Positions 1 through 11,244 of a DNA stretch of 64,000 nucleotides are shown here, piece by piece. A program made the position numbers and the translations under genes. The DNA lies in assembly GCF_950295315.1 (NCBI RefSeq), contig NC_080170.1, positions 99,963,632 to 100,027,631 of the forward strand. The letters run 5' to 3'. The notes beneath the pieces were generated by a model that was not told the DNA's origin, did not search any database, and was given only the letters and a program-made list of their open reading frames with translations. Source of the DNA: Erinaceus europaeus. Its lineage: Eukaryota; Chordata; Mammalia; Eulipotyphla; Erinaceidae. The stretch's first letter is position 1; each line of letters starts with the position of its first letter.

Positions 1-470
1 GTACAAGTCTTTCATTTCTTCTGTTAACTTTATTCCCAAGTATTAGATTGTTTTTACTGCAGGAAAAGAGGACTGGTTTCTCAACTGGTTTTTAGTGTCT
101 GCATAGATGAGTGACACTGAATTTTGTATACTGATTTTGTAGCCTGCCACTTTACTATATTGTTCACTAACTTTCAGGGGCTTTCTACTGGACTGTGAGA
201 TTTTCTATGTATACAATCATGTCAGCTCCAAATAGTGACAGTCTAATGTCTTCTCTTCCAATCTTTATCCTTTTGACTCCTTTTTCTTGTATGACTGCTA
301 TAGCTAGGAACTCCAAGACTATACTGAATTTTTGTGGTGATAATGGGTAGCCCAGACTTATACCTGACTGAAGAGAAAATGTTTTTAAGTTTCCAACCAT
401 TAAGCATGATGTTGAATGTAGGTTTGCAGACAACTGCTTTAAAACCTCTGGCTTCAGGGTTTCTCATTTG
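1..470 (-). mobile_element. L1 LINE fragment, ORF2 reverse-transcriptase region, antisense
   Basis: The reverse complement follows the RT domain of the full-length L1 at 18927-26378, from about its position 23100 to 23530, and runs off the left edge. The stretch 185-433 translates to a degraded copy of the RT core. The 'GYPLSPQKFSIVLEFLAIA' block corresponds to [19 protein letters not shown] in the better copy, and the catalytic FADD box reads FGAD. It is more diverged than the 19-26 kb copy, so it is an older insertion. The right boundary near 440-470 is a guess, because similarity fades there. Confidence 0.85.
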
Positions 471-1309
471 AAAAGAGAGAATATTAGCATCTATATTGCA
501 GATGTGTATGATGTTAAATGACCATTCCTATTTTTATCTATTTATACTCTAACAATTTAAGTCTACTCCCTATTTTCTGATGTCTGATATTGAGAAAGAA
601 TTCAGGAAACTGCATTTCTCACACCCCTTTGCCAGTGAACATTATGTTAAAAATGCAAGAGAAAAAAATGGAGTAGAGGAGGGGAAATCACCTCCTATTT
701 TTTTGGTCAACATTATTTTTGGCAGCTTTTTAAAGCCTACAATTTATTTGGATATGCCAGACCTCTTAGAAATATTTTTAAATCACCTATTCACACCATT
801 ATTTCAAAAAATGATACATTAGCTTCTGGGATTACTTCTCAAAATTATGATATGTTGACTACAAATAATTGACCTTCAGCCTAAGTACTCTTTAAAGCTT
901 TATCAAATTCTATTAGCCCAACATCTTGCTCTAATTATGTGGGAGTGAAAAGTAAGAGGAGAGTATATCTAGATGTTTCTCATGATTATTAACACTTTGT
1001 ATATTTCCAACACCTGTGCAGTTAATTTGTTACACTGACCCTACTGAAATATTGATCACGATTATTATTTCCAGACTGGACACTGACATGCAGTAAGTGG
1101 ATATGTGTGAAGTACTTAGAATATAGTAAGGCACATAGTTAGTTCATAACTTTTAGTATTATCATCAAGATACCACTAATTTATATATTAGAATATAAAC
1201 TCTTAATTACAAAACTTTCTAACTTCACAGGGAGAAGAAAAATCTGAAATACATTGGAAAACATGTGAATAGTGACTCACTTAGGTTGTTTTTAGAAAGG
1301 CAAGCACAA
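471..1309. other. AT-rich DNA, no recognised feature
   Basis: I see no SINE, LTR or L1 similarity and no coding pattern. The 80-codon open frame at 580-822 has no recognisable motif and is likely chance. Confidence 0.5.
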
Positions 1310-1447
1310 CAGAGGAGATAGCATAGTGGTTATGCAAAGAGATTCTCTTGCCTGAGGCTCCAAAGCCTCAGGTTCAATTCTCTGCATCCCAATAAACCAG
1401 AGCTGACTAGTGCTCTGGTAATAAATGTGTTTAAAAATAAAAATGAA
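1310..1447 (+). mobile_element. SINE, family E (tRNA-derived)
   Basis: The head reads 'ggagatagcatagtggttatgcaaag' in two blocks (1314-1339), followed by 'gcctgaggctcc', a B-box-like 'ggttcaattc' (1371-1380) and 'ccagagctgactagtgctctgg'. This matches the copies near 33120, 48755 and 57588 and the antisense copy at 4800. The tail is AT-rich. Confidence 0.75.
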
Positions 1448-1589
1448 GAAATGAAGGAAGGCAGAAAGCAACTTTTAAATTTTAGGTCTGGAGGTTAAAA
1501 ATGCTCTTTCTCAACTCCATTTCCCCAGTCAGAAATTACTCAGTCATATCTTATACTTTTGAATCTCCTCTTTTTTATTGTTTCTACCA

Positions 1590-1862
1590 CTGTTATTGTT
1601 TAGGCTTGGTGCCTGCATGAAGAATCTATTGCTCCTGGCAGCCATTTTTACTTTTTTTTTCCCTCTTCCTCATATTTGAGAGAAGTTAACAGAGTTGGGA
1701 GGGATAGAGAGTGAGAGAGAAAAAGAGATACCTGCAGATGTGCTTCATGGTTCATGAAGCTTGCCCCCCCCCACCCCTGTCCATAGTTAGAAACCAGGTG
1801 ATTGGTAACCTTGTGCATGGTAACCTGTATGCCCCCAAAAGTTACATGGTCACCAGGTCCCA
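1590..1862 (-). mobile_element. SINE, older A2/B-type, antisense
   Basis: The reverse complement starts with a diverged 'gggacctggtgaccatgta' head. It continues through 'tgcacaaggtta', the CT-rich body and a tail meaning 'gctgccaggagcaatagattcttcatgcaggc', the 3' extension typical of the longer A2 variant. Many substitutions indicate age. Confidence 0.7.
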
Positions 1863-3215
1863 ACTTTTATAATTTTTTACATAAGATATATTACATTATA
1901 TTATCCCCCCATCTCATCATACTGACAAGCTCACATTAATTCAAAGCCTTGTAGTCTATTCTAGTCCATAAAGTTTTTTTCTGATCCCCAATAGTGCATT
2001 TTGTACACAATTCTATCTTCTGTAGATTGTTTCATTCTAATATAGTTTACTTTCTCATAATATTACTAACTTTTCTGAGGAAAAAACAAACCTTATAAAA
2101 CCTGAATAAAGGTGTTCTGTAATTGCCATTCTATAGGTCAAAAGTATGCAGTGAGATGTCTATGTTAATGGAGTATGGTACTGGGAAAATGAAAGTTTAA
2201 AAATGAAAATTTTAATAGGACAACATAACAAAATGATTGTCTATATGAAAAATCAAATATTGATAAATTCCAGATCTCATGTCAAGAAGCCTTATCTTTA
2301 AGGACTGAGAATATTTCAATAGTCTTAAACCAAAATTAGTAGATACAAAAATGCATATTTCCCTATAAATAAAAAAATACCCTCAGACAATAAAGAAGTA
2401 GAGAATTACATTAAGACACTTAATCATAATTTATCATGTGTTTTTCTGGTATAAAAACCTTTAAGGTATAGAAGAAATAGTTCCATTCAGCATCTTATTG
2501 CAGACATATTTTTAGTTGTAGCCCTTTAACTATCAAGTTTTAAAATCCCCTGTATATCTCTCACACATCTGAAATGAGATTTTAAATATGTGATCTTTAT
2601 GTTTCTTTTCATCAGAATAAGAAAAATGTTTTTGAAATGGAAATTCCTCTAAGATGAGAAGTCTCGGTGACTATTGAACTACACCAAGGGGCAATTTGAC
2701 ATTTCCCTAGTAATTTTTAGACTAAGTCAAACCTCTTGAACTTTTAAAGGTGATGAAAAGGAAATGACTCAGGCTAACTCTATCAAAGTTTTCTTGACTA
2801 TTGATATGTTTGACAGGATCATTTCAACCCTAACCCTATCAGACTCTTCTCAGCAAAGCATATTTCTTCGCAATCCAATCTTCTTTTATAAATACTTTGA
2901 AAACTAAACACATCTCACAAATGTTTTGACCCTGACCTGGATTTGAAAAACATTTTATGCTGTGATTTATTTTGGGTAGAGAATATGTAACTGGAAGCTA
3001 CTGCATGGTTAATTTCTGATAACAGCTTTGTAAGTTATTTAAATTACCTCCTTTCCTTGAAATGATAAAGGATTTGTGTCCACCAATTTTTTTTTAAGAA
3101 TTTACATTAGTGATTCAGCTTCAGCAATGTTTCTTGCCTATTTATAGGATTTGAGTACCTCTTTCCTATGGACATTTGTCTAATTCTTTAGAAATTATAA
3201 AATCCATGGAAATTA
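1863..3215. other. AT-rich DNA, no recognised feature
   Basis: Nothing recognisable. A two-unit CCCTAA motif near 2828 is too short to be an interstitial telomere. Confidence 0.45.
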
Positions 3216-3219
3216 GTAA

Positions 3220-3420
3220 ATCAAGAGGTTGAAATGGGCTTGGTGTATTGCACCCAAATAATGGACTCTGGGGAGAGGGGTTGTCTTTCAGGTCCTGGTG
3301 CAAAAATGGTGCAAGAAGACCTAAGCTGGAGGGGAGAATGTTTTATAGAAAATTGAGAAATTTTCTACATGTATACTGTAAACTATCAAAGCCACCAATT
3401 AAAGAAAATAAATTTAAAAG
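3220..3420 (+). mobile_element. Older L1 3' end (3' UTR remnant)
   Basis: The text 'ggactctggggagaggggttg' and 'tactgtaaactatcaaagcc', followed by an A-rich AATAAA-containing end at about 3405-3420, resembles the 3' UTR remnant at about 39120-39222 that follows the twin-primed L1. I infer a strongly 5'-truncated older L1. No target duplication could be fixed. Confidence 0.5.
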
Positions 3421-3506
3421 AGGATAGGAAATCTTTATTTAGGTTCTTCCTCATGGGAGTGCTGTGAGTGAATACCAATAGACAATAATGAATTATTAAG
3501 AACAAT

Positions 3507-3722
3507 GGGGTCCTAGTGGTGATGTACCCAGTTAAGCACAAATAGTACTAAGCAAAATGACCTGCTCAAGTATCTGGGTTTGAGCCTCCACTCCTCACCT
3601 GCAAGAGAGATATTTCATAAGTGTTGAAGCAGGTCTACAGGTTTTTAATTTTCTCTCCCTTTCTACCACCCTCCCCTCTAAATTTCTCTCTATCCTATCA
3701 AAAAAAGGAAATTAAAATAAGA
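3507..3722 (+). mobile_element. SINE, diverged B/A-type
   Basis: The head is 'ggggtcctagtggtgatgta' with 'ccagttaagcacaaatagta'. It is followed by a B-box-like 'gggtttgagcc', 'gaagcaggtctacagg', a CT-rich body and 'ctctctatcctatcaaaa'. It is an old copy, by its many mismatches to younger copies. Confidence 0.75.
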
Positions 3723-4797
3723 AAACGAAAATTAAGACATATACTCATCCTCACAGTAACTGCAATAAAGCTATAAGATTACCACACTTTTAATTATTCA
3801 TAGTATCAGGAATTAAGTATAGCTAGTATAATTTGCATGTTTAGTGAAAATTATGGCTACTGATATATGTAGATAAACTCAACAACAGCTATTATATTAT
3901 CATTATTATTCTCTCTAGAGAGGGAGAAAGTATAGACTGGTATGTTGCTCAATGTATATGTTTAAGATATGTGAGTATCAGCTTGACAGATGTTAGTCTA
4001 ATGACACATCGCCGTCCTAAAAGCATACAATAAAGTTTGCATTTAAAGCATCACCTGATCACAGATGACAAACTCATATCATCTAAGTTCCATTCTGAAC
4101 TATTAAGAGTAACTTTAACTGGAAGAATTATCTTAGGCCAAAGGTCTGATAAATAATGTAACTATAATATAATTTATCTTTGACTTTATCCAACACTTCA
4201 CAAGTCAGGCAGCATCTAATCTAGCAGATAGGAAGGAACTCTGAGGAGCTGGACAAAATAAAAGGCTATTATAGACAGAAGACAATAGAGATAAAGAGGG
4301 CATACTCGACAAAAATATAACAAATTGGATATTACAAGCCTACCACATGAGGTAATAGAGGGGGTTTTGTGTGTGTGGGGGGGGGCAGTTTACTGTTGCT
4401 CATCAGCCAGTTCTTCTCTCTCCCCTCTCTCCTTATATATAATGTGGAACTGCAAGCTAAATCTTCATTTGGTGATGCCTAGTTTAATAAATTGTCTCTA
4501 TTTGGAGATAGTTGACTTGTTTTAATCACTGAGAATAAAAAAGATGGTCTAGTTGGAGGTTATTATATAATATTAGTATTGCAATATGTCAGTATCAAAC
4601 CTCTGAAACACTTTAAGTCACACAAATGATTTTCATTTTTGCATTTTTAGGAAATCCTATGTATGTAATGCAGAAATCTCCCTGGTAGAAAAGGCCAGCC
4701 CTCATGTTTTCTATGTCACAATAGTCATCAGTCTTTGCTCAACTGATTGTTTAAGGCCTGCTTCTCATACTAACTTATATACTTTTTTTATTACTTT
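3723..4797. other. AT-rich DNA, no recognised feature
   Basis: Nothing recognised apart from a G-run at about 4376-4386. Confidence 0.45.
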
Positions 4798-4976
4798 TTT
4801 TTTTCATTTTTGAGAGAGGTGCAGAGAGAGAGACACACACACACAGAGAAACAGTAGAGCACTGCTCAGCTCTGGCTTATGGTGGTGTGGGAGACTGAAC
4901 CTGGGACTTAGGAGCCTCAGGCATGAGAGTCTGTTTGCATTAACTATTATGCTGTTTCCCCCCACCCGTGGAGTTA
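4798..4976 (-). mobile_element. SINE, family E, antisense
   Basis: The reverse complement reads 'agcataatagttaatgcaaa', then 'ctctcatgcctgaggctcc', 'cccaggttcagtctccca', 'ccaccataagccagagctga' and 'gcagtgctct', with an (AC/GA)-rich tail at 4820-4850. This is one of the better-preserved E copies. Confidence 0.8.
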
Positions 4977-5099
4977 TTTTTTTAAGGTAGGCTCCTTTCC
5001 CTGAATTTAAAACACACAACATAAGTTTTTGAATTATTTTGTACACGATATTGGTGGATAACAGATTTTTTTAAATTAATTCATAGTTTCCACTTTGGA

Positions 5100-6892
5100 A
5101 CTTGAAGTTCCGAATCACCACTCATAATCAATATATCAAACTGACTCACAAAGACATCGATGTTAGACCAGAAACTATCAAATACTTAGAGGAAAACATT
5201 GGTAGAACACATTCCCACCTACACCTCAAGGACATCTTTGATGAAACAAACCCAATTGCAAGGAAGACTAAAGCAGAAACAAACCAATGGGACTACAGCA
5301 AATTGAAAAACTTCTGCACAGCCAAAGAAACTATCACACAAACAAGGAGAACCCTCACAGAATGGGAGAAGATCTTCACATGCCAAACATCAGACAAGAA
5401 ACTAGTCACCAAAATATACAGAGAACTCAGCAAACTTAGCAACAAAAAAGCAAATGACTCCATCCAAAAATGGGCAGAGGATATGAACAGAACATTTACT
5501 ACATAAAAGATCCAAAAGGCTAACAAACACATGAAAAATTACTCTAGGTCGCTGATTGTCAGAGAAATCCAAATAAAGATGACACTGAGATACCACCTCA
5601 CTACTGTGAGAATGGCATACATCAAAAAGGGCAGCAGCAACAAATGTTGAAGAGGCTGTGGAGACAGAGGAACCCTTCTGCACTGCTGGTGGGAATGTAA
5701 ATTGGTCCAGCCTCTGTGGAGAGCAGTCTGGAGAACTCTTACAAGGCTAGACATGGACCTTCCATATGACCCAGTAATTCCTCTCCTGGGGATATACCCC
5801 AAGGACTCCATAACACCCAACCAAAAAGATATGTGTACACCTATGTTCATAGCAGCACAATTCATAATGGCTAAAACCTGGAAGCAACCCAGGTGCCCAA
5901 CAACAGATGAGTGGCTGAGAAAGCTGTAGTATATGTATACAATGGAATACTATGCATCTATTAAGAACAATGAACACTCCTATTAATCTGAATTAATGAG
6001 AAAGCTGTGGTATATATACACAATGGAATACTATGCAGCTATTAAGAACAATGTACACTCCTATTAATCTGTAATCATATAAATCACTATTTAATTACTA
6101 TGAGAGGGGAAAAATTGATTGTATGTCTCAAACTTTTTAAAGCACAGAGTCTTTTTAATCCATAGGCTGAGTCTTTGATATGATGACTCTCTCAAAAGCC
6201 TAGACTAGGGAGAACTTACACACTTTCAAGAGGAAAAAAGTAGTTCTCACATGCATTCCTGCATCTCTAACTAGGATTTTCAGTAAAATTTTGATGAAGC
6301 AATAATCAAAAAAATAACTGTATGAGAAACAACTTAGGAACTTGTTATAGGATTCCACAAAAGTAGTATGGGAGTTCTTCACAAGAGCAGGAATTGAAGA
6401 CTTAATAATAATGGAACAGATTCAAGGCATATTTAGAAATAAAATTAGCAGTTCCTGATTATTAAACAATTTGTTCTGCTTTATATTTTAATTTGTTTTC
6501 AGCCACCAAGTTGCAGATGCTACTATGATGTCGACCTGACTTCCCTGGGCAGACAGCCTAACCAATGTGTCCTGGAACCCCAACTTTCTAGAGCCCTACC
6601 TTACTTGGGGAAGAGAGAGATAGGATGGGAATATAGATCAACCTGCCAACAGCCATGTTCAGCATAGAAGCAGTTACAGAAGCCAGACCTTCCACCTTCT
6701 GCACCCCATAATGATCCTGGGTCCATGTTCCCAGAGGGATAAAGAATAGGAAAGCTTTCAAGGGAAGGGAGGGGGTACAGAACTCTAGTGGTGGGAATTA
6801 TGTGGAATTGCACCTCTCTTACCCTATGTATGGTCTTGATGATATTTTTTATTTTATAAATACTTTTTTTAAAATCTTAAAAAAAGAAATAA
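5100..6892 (+). mobile_element. 5'-truncated L1, 3' part of ORF2 plus 3' UTR, rearranged
   Basis: Sequence from about 5100 follows the full-length L1 from about its position 24045 to its 3' end. The C-terminal ORF2 region is recognisable in 5102-5506, 5540-5640 and 5702-5930. Two rearrangements are visible. A stretch of about 74 bp ending ORF2 is tandemly duplicated (about 5918-5991 and 5998-6071). Roughly 300 bp, comprising the last ORF2 codons and the start of the 3' UTR, is then missing. Between about 6215 and 6500 the 3' UTR is replaced by sequence not seen in the other copy. The 3' UTR resumes at about 6505 ('gttgcagatgctactatgatg') and ends in an A-rich tail near 6890. Frameshifts make it non-coding. 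Confidence 0.9.
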
Positions 6893-8269
6893 AATTAACA
6901 GGCCATTGAAAGTGAATAAATGGGAATAAAACCATAATGCAGCAAGAACAATACTATGTCCTTCAGAAAGAAAAAAAAAACACTATGATGATAGTGATCA
7001 TTTTGTTAATAAGGCAAATCAACTGGGTTTTATTTCCCACAATGCCCCAACCTTCAACTTGATGAACGCCATCACTTCCTTCATAACTTTTCCTCAGACT
7101 ACCCTGCACAATTTGCTACTACCTCTATACTGTAATCAATATCCTTAATTTCCTTAAAACTCAAATTTAAAATTCTCACTTTCAAAAATTTAAAGAAAAA
7201 GAGGTGATGAGGAAAAAAAAGAACTTATATGCTAAAACCAAGAAACTTTTCCTCAGAACTGAAGCTTAAAAATGTCTTTCTTAATAATTTAAATTATGGA
7301 ACTAGTGAATGATTCATGTTTTCAGTAAAATAGAAACATTTTATTTGTAAATTGTTTTATAGAAGTACATAGGAACTTTTTGATTCATGCTCAATTATTT
7401 TATTATTTTTTTAAGTACAATTGGGCATATTTGTGAGTGAGGGATGTATATACAAAGCAACAATCCTATAAAAACCGAAGTACTGATAAAACAAAGAAAA
7501 ACAGGAAACTTAGAAAATAATGTGTTTGATACTGATTTGAGGTAAAATATTAAACAGTTTAATTTCAAAAAGAGGACATTTGTGTTCCATAATTCATGTG
7601 TATATAGAATCTACATTGTATAACAGCTGTCAAATGAGAGGTAAAAAGAATAAAGTTTGCTTGAACTCAGTTAATGAAAATATTCCACTGTATGCAGAGG
7701 CCAAGTGGAAGAAAGGACCTTGAGAACCCCAGATTCCCTAAGTCTCATAATGGATATTTGGTTTACTGACAATGGTTATATGGATTCTTGTCTAAAGGGT
7801 TTCCACTAGAATAATATGATGATACATGCCAAGTTTCAGTGTTTTTTTTTTTTTTTGCTCTGACCTATAACTGGCAATATTCCTAAGCAGACACAACAGC
7901 TAAATGCATTTAGATTAGTATTCAAAAATATTATGATGCCAAGTGTGAATAACACTGGTATTCATGCCACTCATCAAATGAGAAAATTACTTATTTAATT
8001 TCTCAGCCATCAGAATATCAGCACTCACATATCTGCTTTGCCAAAAAAAAAGTTATATCTAGAGAACTGAGATAAAATCAGAACATATCATTATTAGAAC
8101 TAAAATATCAACTAGAATCTAATATTTATCTCTCATTTTGGCAGGTTCACCTTAATAAAAATACCAGAATAGTAAGCAATTTTCAATCTGACTCCTGGGT
8201 AAATACATAAATGCAGCAAAATTCTAATATTTTTAAAATGATCTATCCACTTTAGATAGTCTGTGTCAT
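6893..8269. other. AT-rich DNA, no recognised feature
   Basis: Nothing recognisable. There are poly-A/T runs at 6969-6980 and 7843-7856. Confidence 0.45.
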
Positions 8270-8284
8270 AGGAAAATGAAAGAT

Positions 8285-8325
8285 AATGGTGTCAGCATGG
8301 CCAAGCAGTCTAAGGCGCTGCGTTC
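8285..8325 (+). pseudogene. Retroposed tRNA-Leu(CAG) 5' half flanked by 15-bp target duplication
   Basis: Bases 8291-8328 match the first 38 nt of mammalian tRNA-Leu-CAG with about three differences. These are one substitution at tRNA position 6 and two CG-to-CA-type changes in the D arm. The similarity stops in the anticodon loop at 'gcgttcagg'. The insert is flanked by perfect copies of 'aggaaaatgaaagat' at 8270-8284 and 8326-8340, so it is a discrete insertion. Six extra bases (8285-8290) precede tRNA position 1. There is no 3' half, no B box and no A-tail, so it is neither a tRNA gene nor a SINE. The 'agg' at the junction is shared by the tRNA and the duplication. Confidence 0.85.
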
Positions 8326-8679
8326 AGGAAAATGAAAGATTTGAAAGTACTACAAGAAATATTAACATGGTAAGACGTGACACAGTAGTAAAAAATGGAC
8401 AGGTAAATTAAGTAGAAAAGAAAAGTGTATGCCTTTTACCAGAACAGAATTCCAGAAAGAGTAGTGGAAAAGGACAATAAATATGAACAAACAAAAAACG
8501 AACAAGCATGGATCTGAAGAACTAAGAGAATGTAATTAAATTAGAAATAGAGGCTGAAAAGGTCTGTTGTGATGAATGAAAAATCCAAACAGTACAGGAA
8601 AAAAATTAACAGAAAAAATTCATATAGTACCTATATATCAGTAAGGGCTTTAAATGTCTTGTCAGCATCATTAACATTT

Positions 8680-8850
8680 TTTAAATTTTATTTTCATTGG
8701 AGACATAGGGACAAGACAGTGAGGAAGAAAGAAAGAAGGAATGGCCACAACACAGAAGTTTCCATCAATGCAATGGTGGCCAAGGTTGAACCTGAGGAGC
8801 ACATATGACAAAATGGTGCACTATTCAAGTGAGTTACTTTGCCATATTTA
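8680..8850 (-). mobile_element. SINE remnant, antisense, highly diverged
   Basis: The A2-like 3' half in reverse complement ('gccattccttctttctttc', 'cttgtccctatgtctccaat') and 'cattgatggaaacttctgtg' resemble the body and tail of the older SINEs. Edges and family are uncertain. Confidence 0.4.
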
Positions 8851-9785
8851 CTTTGCTTTTCAGGCTATCTTTCATAATAGGCTACAGTCAAATCCATTGC
8901 AATTCTGAAAATTTAAGGATGTTTCTCATTCCCACTCACCCAAATAGTGGGTCTTTAGAGTAGTAGTATGGGGTCAATGCACAGGGCGGGTTTATAGGTG
9001 ATTATGGGGAAACAGAGGAGTAAATTCATTTTCCAAAGCAAATATGAAATTACACAACTAAGGTAACTTATTAACATAAACTCCTTTTCCTGTCTGAATA
9101 AATAAAGTGAGAAAATCAATCAGCAAACATCTCATTCTCATTTTTGAATGCTAAGAAATTGTACTTAGCCCTCATAAAGACTATCAAATAAAGTAGTTGA
9201 CCATTATATTAAAGCTATGGTTGAGGAAGAATGGAGAGGGGGCAGAGAGAAAGGATGACTGAAATGAAGAAGCCTTCCTTAGAGTCCTAGTTTGTTGCTT
9301 ATTCATTATGTGACTTTTGTGCAGCAAGTTATCTGAGTCTTTGTAACCTGTTTTACAGAATGAAGACTGTAATATGTGATTTTACACACTGGCATTTTCT
9401 TAAATTTTTATAAACATTGATATACAATATTTAAAAATTTAGGAAGTATAGTTTCGCATTTGTATCTATGTATAAAGCTCACCAGAACATGACACACCAA
9501 ATTCAAAGTTTCAGTGGCATCAAAGTAAAATCAAGCCCTCTAGTCCATCCCCCTCTATTTCATCTGATAAATCATCACCGCTCTCACAAACTATACAAAG
9601 AAGTTAATTTGCTCGTGCAGTAAACACGTGTGCAGTGCTGATATACAAGCATTGGTCAACTACTGTTATAAACACTGGTGATTCAAAAGTGAGCATAGAT
9701 GGCCCCTGATGCTAGAAAATAGTCTTCAAGGCACGATAATAAATAAATGGCCAAAATAAAATAAAAATAAATATTTGACCAAAAT
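8851..9785. other. AT-rich DNA, no recognised feature
   Basis: I see no family similarity or coding signal. Confidence 0.45.
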
Positions 9786-9804
9786 ACTGACAAATATATA
9801 ATCT

Positions 9805-10013
9805 ATTACTTTACTTGTATTATCTTTGTATATTGGATAGAGACAGCCAGAAATCAAAAAGAGAAGAGGGCGACAGAGAGCGACAGAGACGCCTGCAACA
9901 CTGCTTCACCATGCTTAAAGCTTTCCTCCTGCAGGTGGTGACTGGGGGCTCAAACCCAGGCCCTTGCCCATTGTAACATGTGCCCTTAACCAGGAACACC
10001 ATCACCTGGCCCC
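9805..10013 (-). mobile_element. SINE, family B, antisense
   Basis: The reverse complement runs 'ggggccaggtgatggtgttc' (ending at 10013), 'gggcacatgttacaatgg', 'gcctgggtttgagcccc', 'ggaggaaagctttaagcatg', 'ggtgaagcagtgttgcag', and the end 'tctctatccaatatac'. This matches the other B copies. Confidence 0.9.
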
Positions 10014-11060
10014 TTTTATCTGTTGCAGGATTAAAAATTTATTCATAAAAATTTGCTTATAATAAAAGGAAAGAAAATCCCCTGTGCATACTATAAATTA
10101 TCACCAGTACATAGATGAAATTATCACTCACACATAAATAAAGTGATGGTAATTTGGCATGAACAGCCCAGAAAAAGCTAAAAAAAAGAGTAATAAAGTT
10201 AGCTCATGAAAGAGGTTATATAATTTTATAGGTGTGTGTGACTCCTATAAAAAACTCACTTGTTTTCCATTACATTTTCGGCAAAATTTCCTTGACTGAA
10301 TATTAGATACGCAGTTGCTGATTTCTGCTCCTCTGTAGACTCACTGCAAGTATCAAGAGAATGCCTAATACAGTAAAAGCCAAATGGAATTTCTCTCTGG
10401 GCTGGTGAATAGGTTGCATTCTTTAACTCATGGCAGCAGAGGGAAATGGAATTATTTAAAGGACCTCACAATTTATCCTCCTCATGGTGCTAAGTTGAAG
10501 GAAAATTTCTTCTCCCACTACATAACAGTGAGAGCTGCCAAAAGCAAGTCCTGGAAATTGAAAATAGACTTTATTCTATTTCCAGAAGTCTCTGGCATTT
10601 AAGTACAGCTTCTCTGAATGTTGTTTAGTTGACAGGTAATGTCTCAGAATAATTACTTCAGCCCAAAGAAAAGCCTTTGCAGAAACCCTGTAACCATGCT
10701 ACAAAGTTTGCTTGCTTCATTTCCAAGATTCTGTTGAGGTTGTTACTATTCCAGTGACAGCTTTGTTGAGTTGGCCTCCATTTTCAGAGACCATTTCTAA
10801 GCTGCAGTATTGGAAAAGCTCCCAAGGAAGCATTGCTCAATACTGAAGAAATTAAAAATTTTATTAGTCTTAGAAATCTCCTTGACAGCAGCAACTCTGT
10901 CTCTTTCTAGGTAGGAAGAGTAGAGTTTCTCACTGAGATTCAAAGTGGCTCTCTCTCCAGTGAAAATAGCTGAGAGAGTAACGGCTAAGTAACAACTCTC
11001 TAAGGGAATGAAATAAGGAAAGAGTACAGATGGACAAGGAAAATGAGGACTGTTATTTTC
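10014..11060. other. AT-rich DNA, no recognised repeat
   Basis: Nothing recognised. The 72-codon frame at 10384-10602 lacks any motif I know and is not called. Confidence 0.4.
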
Positions 11061-11065
11061 AGGGA

Positions 11066-11066
11066 T

Positions 11067-11128
<62 letters not shown>
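11066..11128. repeat. (AT)n microsatellite
   Basis: About 31 uninterrupted AT/TA units. It lies directly beside the 39-bp inverted repeat at 11129-11240. Confidence 0.98.
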
Positions 11129-11131
<3 letters not shown>

Positions 11132-11240
11132 AATTTGTGTGGGTAACAATTTCTTCCACTGGTACTAGTGATATCACCCAAGATATTTATTTAGTCATGG
11201 CTAGTACCAGTGGAAGAAATTGTTACCCACACAAATTTGT
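11129..11240. repeat. Perfect 39-bp inverted repeat, 34-nt spacer
   Basis: Arm 11129-11167 (starting 'acaaatttgtgtgggtaaca') is the exact reverse complement of arm 11202-11240 (ending 'cccacacaaatttgt'). The arm ends are themselves palindromic (acaaatttgt). The spacer opens with another 10-bp palindrome, gtgatatcac (11168-11177). A transcript would fold into a 39-bp perfect stem. It is not SINE- or L1-like. Confidence 0.97.
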
Positions 11241-11244
11241 GAAG

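Noticed and set aside
2825..2842. CCCTAA-like repeat, possible interstitial telomere
   Set aside because: Only about two units (also near 61102), too short to be meaningful.
10384..10602. 72-codon frame
   Set aside because: No motif, no homology I can name and no exon-like context.
11129..11240. microRNA precursor
   Set aside because: The stem is perfectly paired over 39 bp with a 34-nt loop, which is more like a recent inverted duplication than a typical imperfect miRNA hairpin. Kept as a structural finding only.
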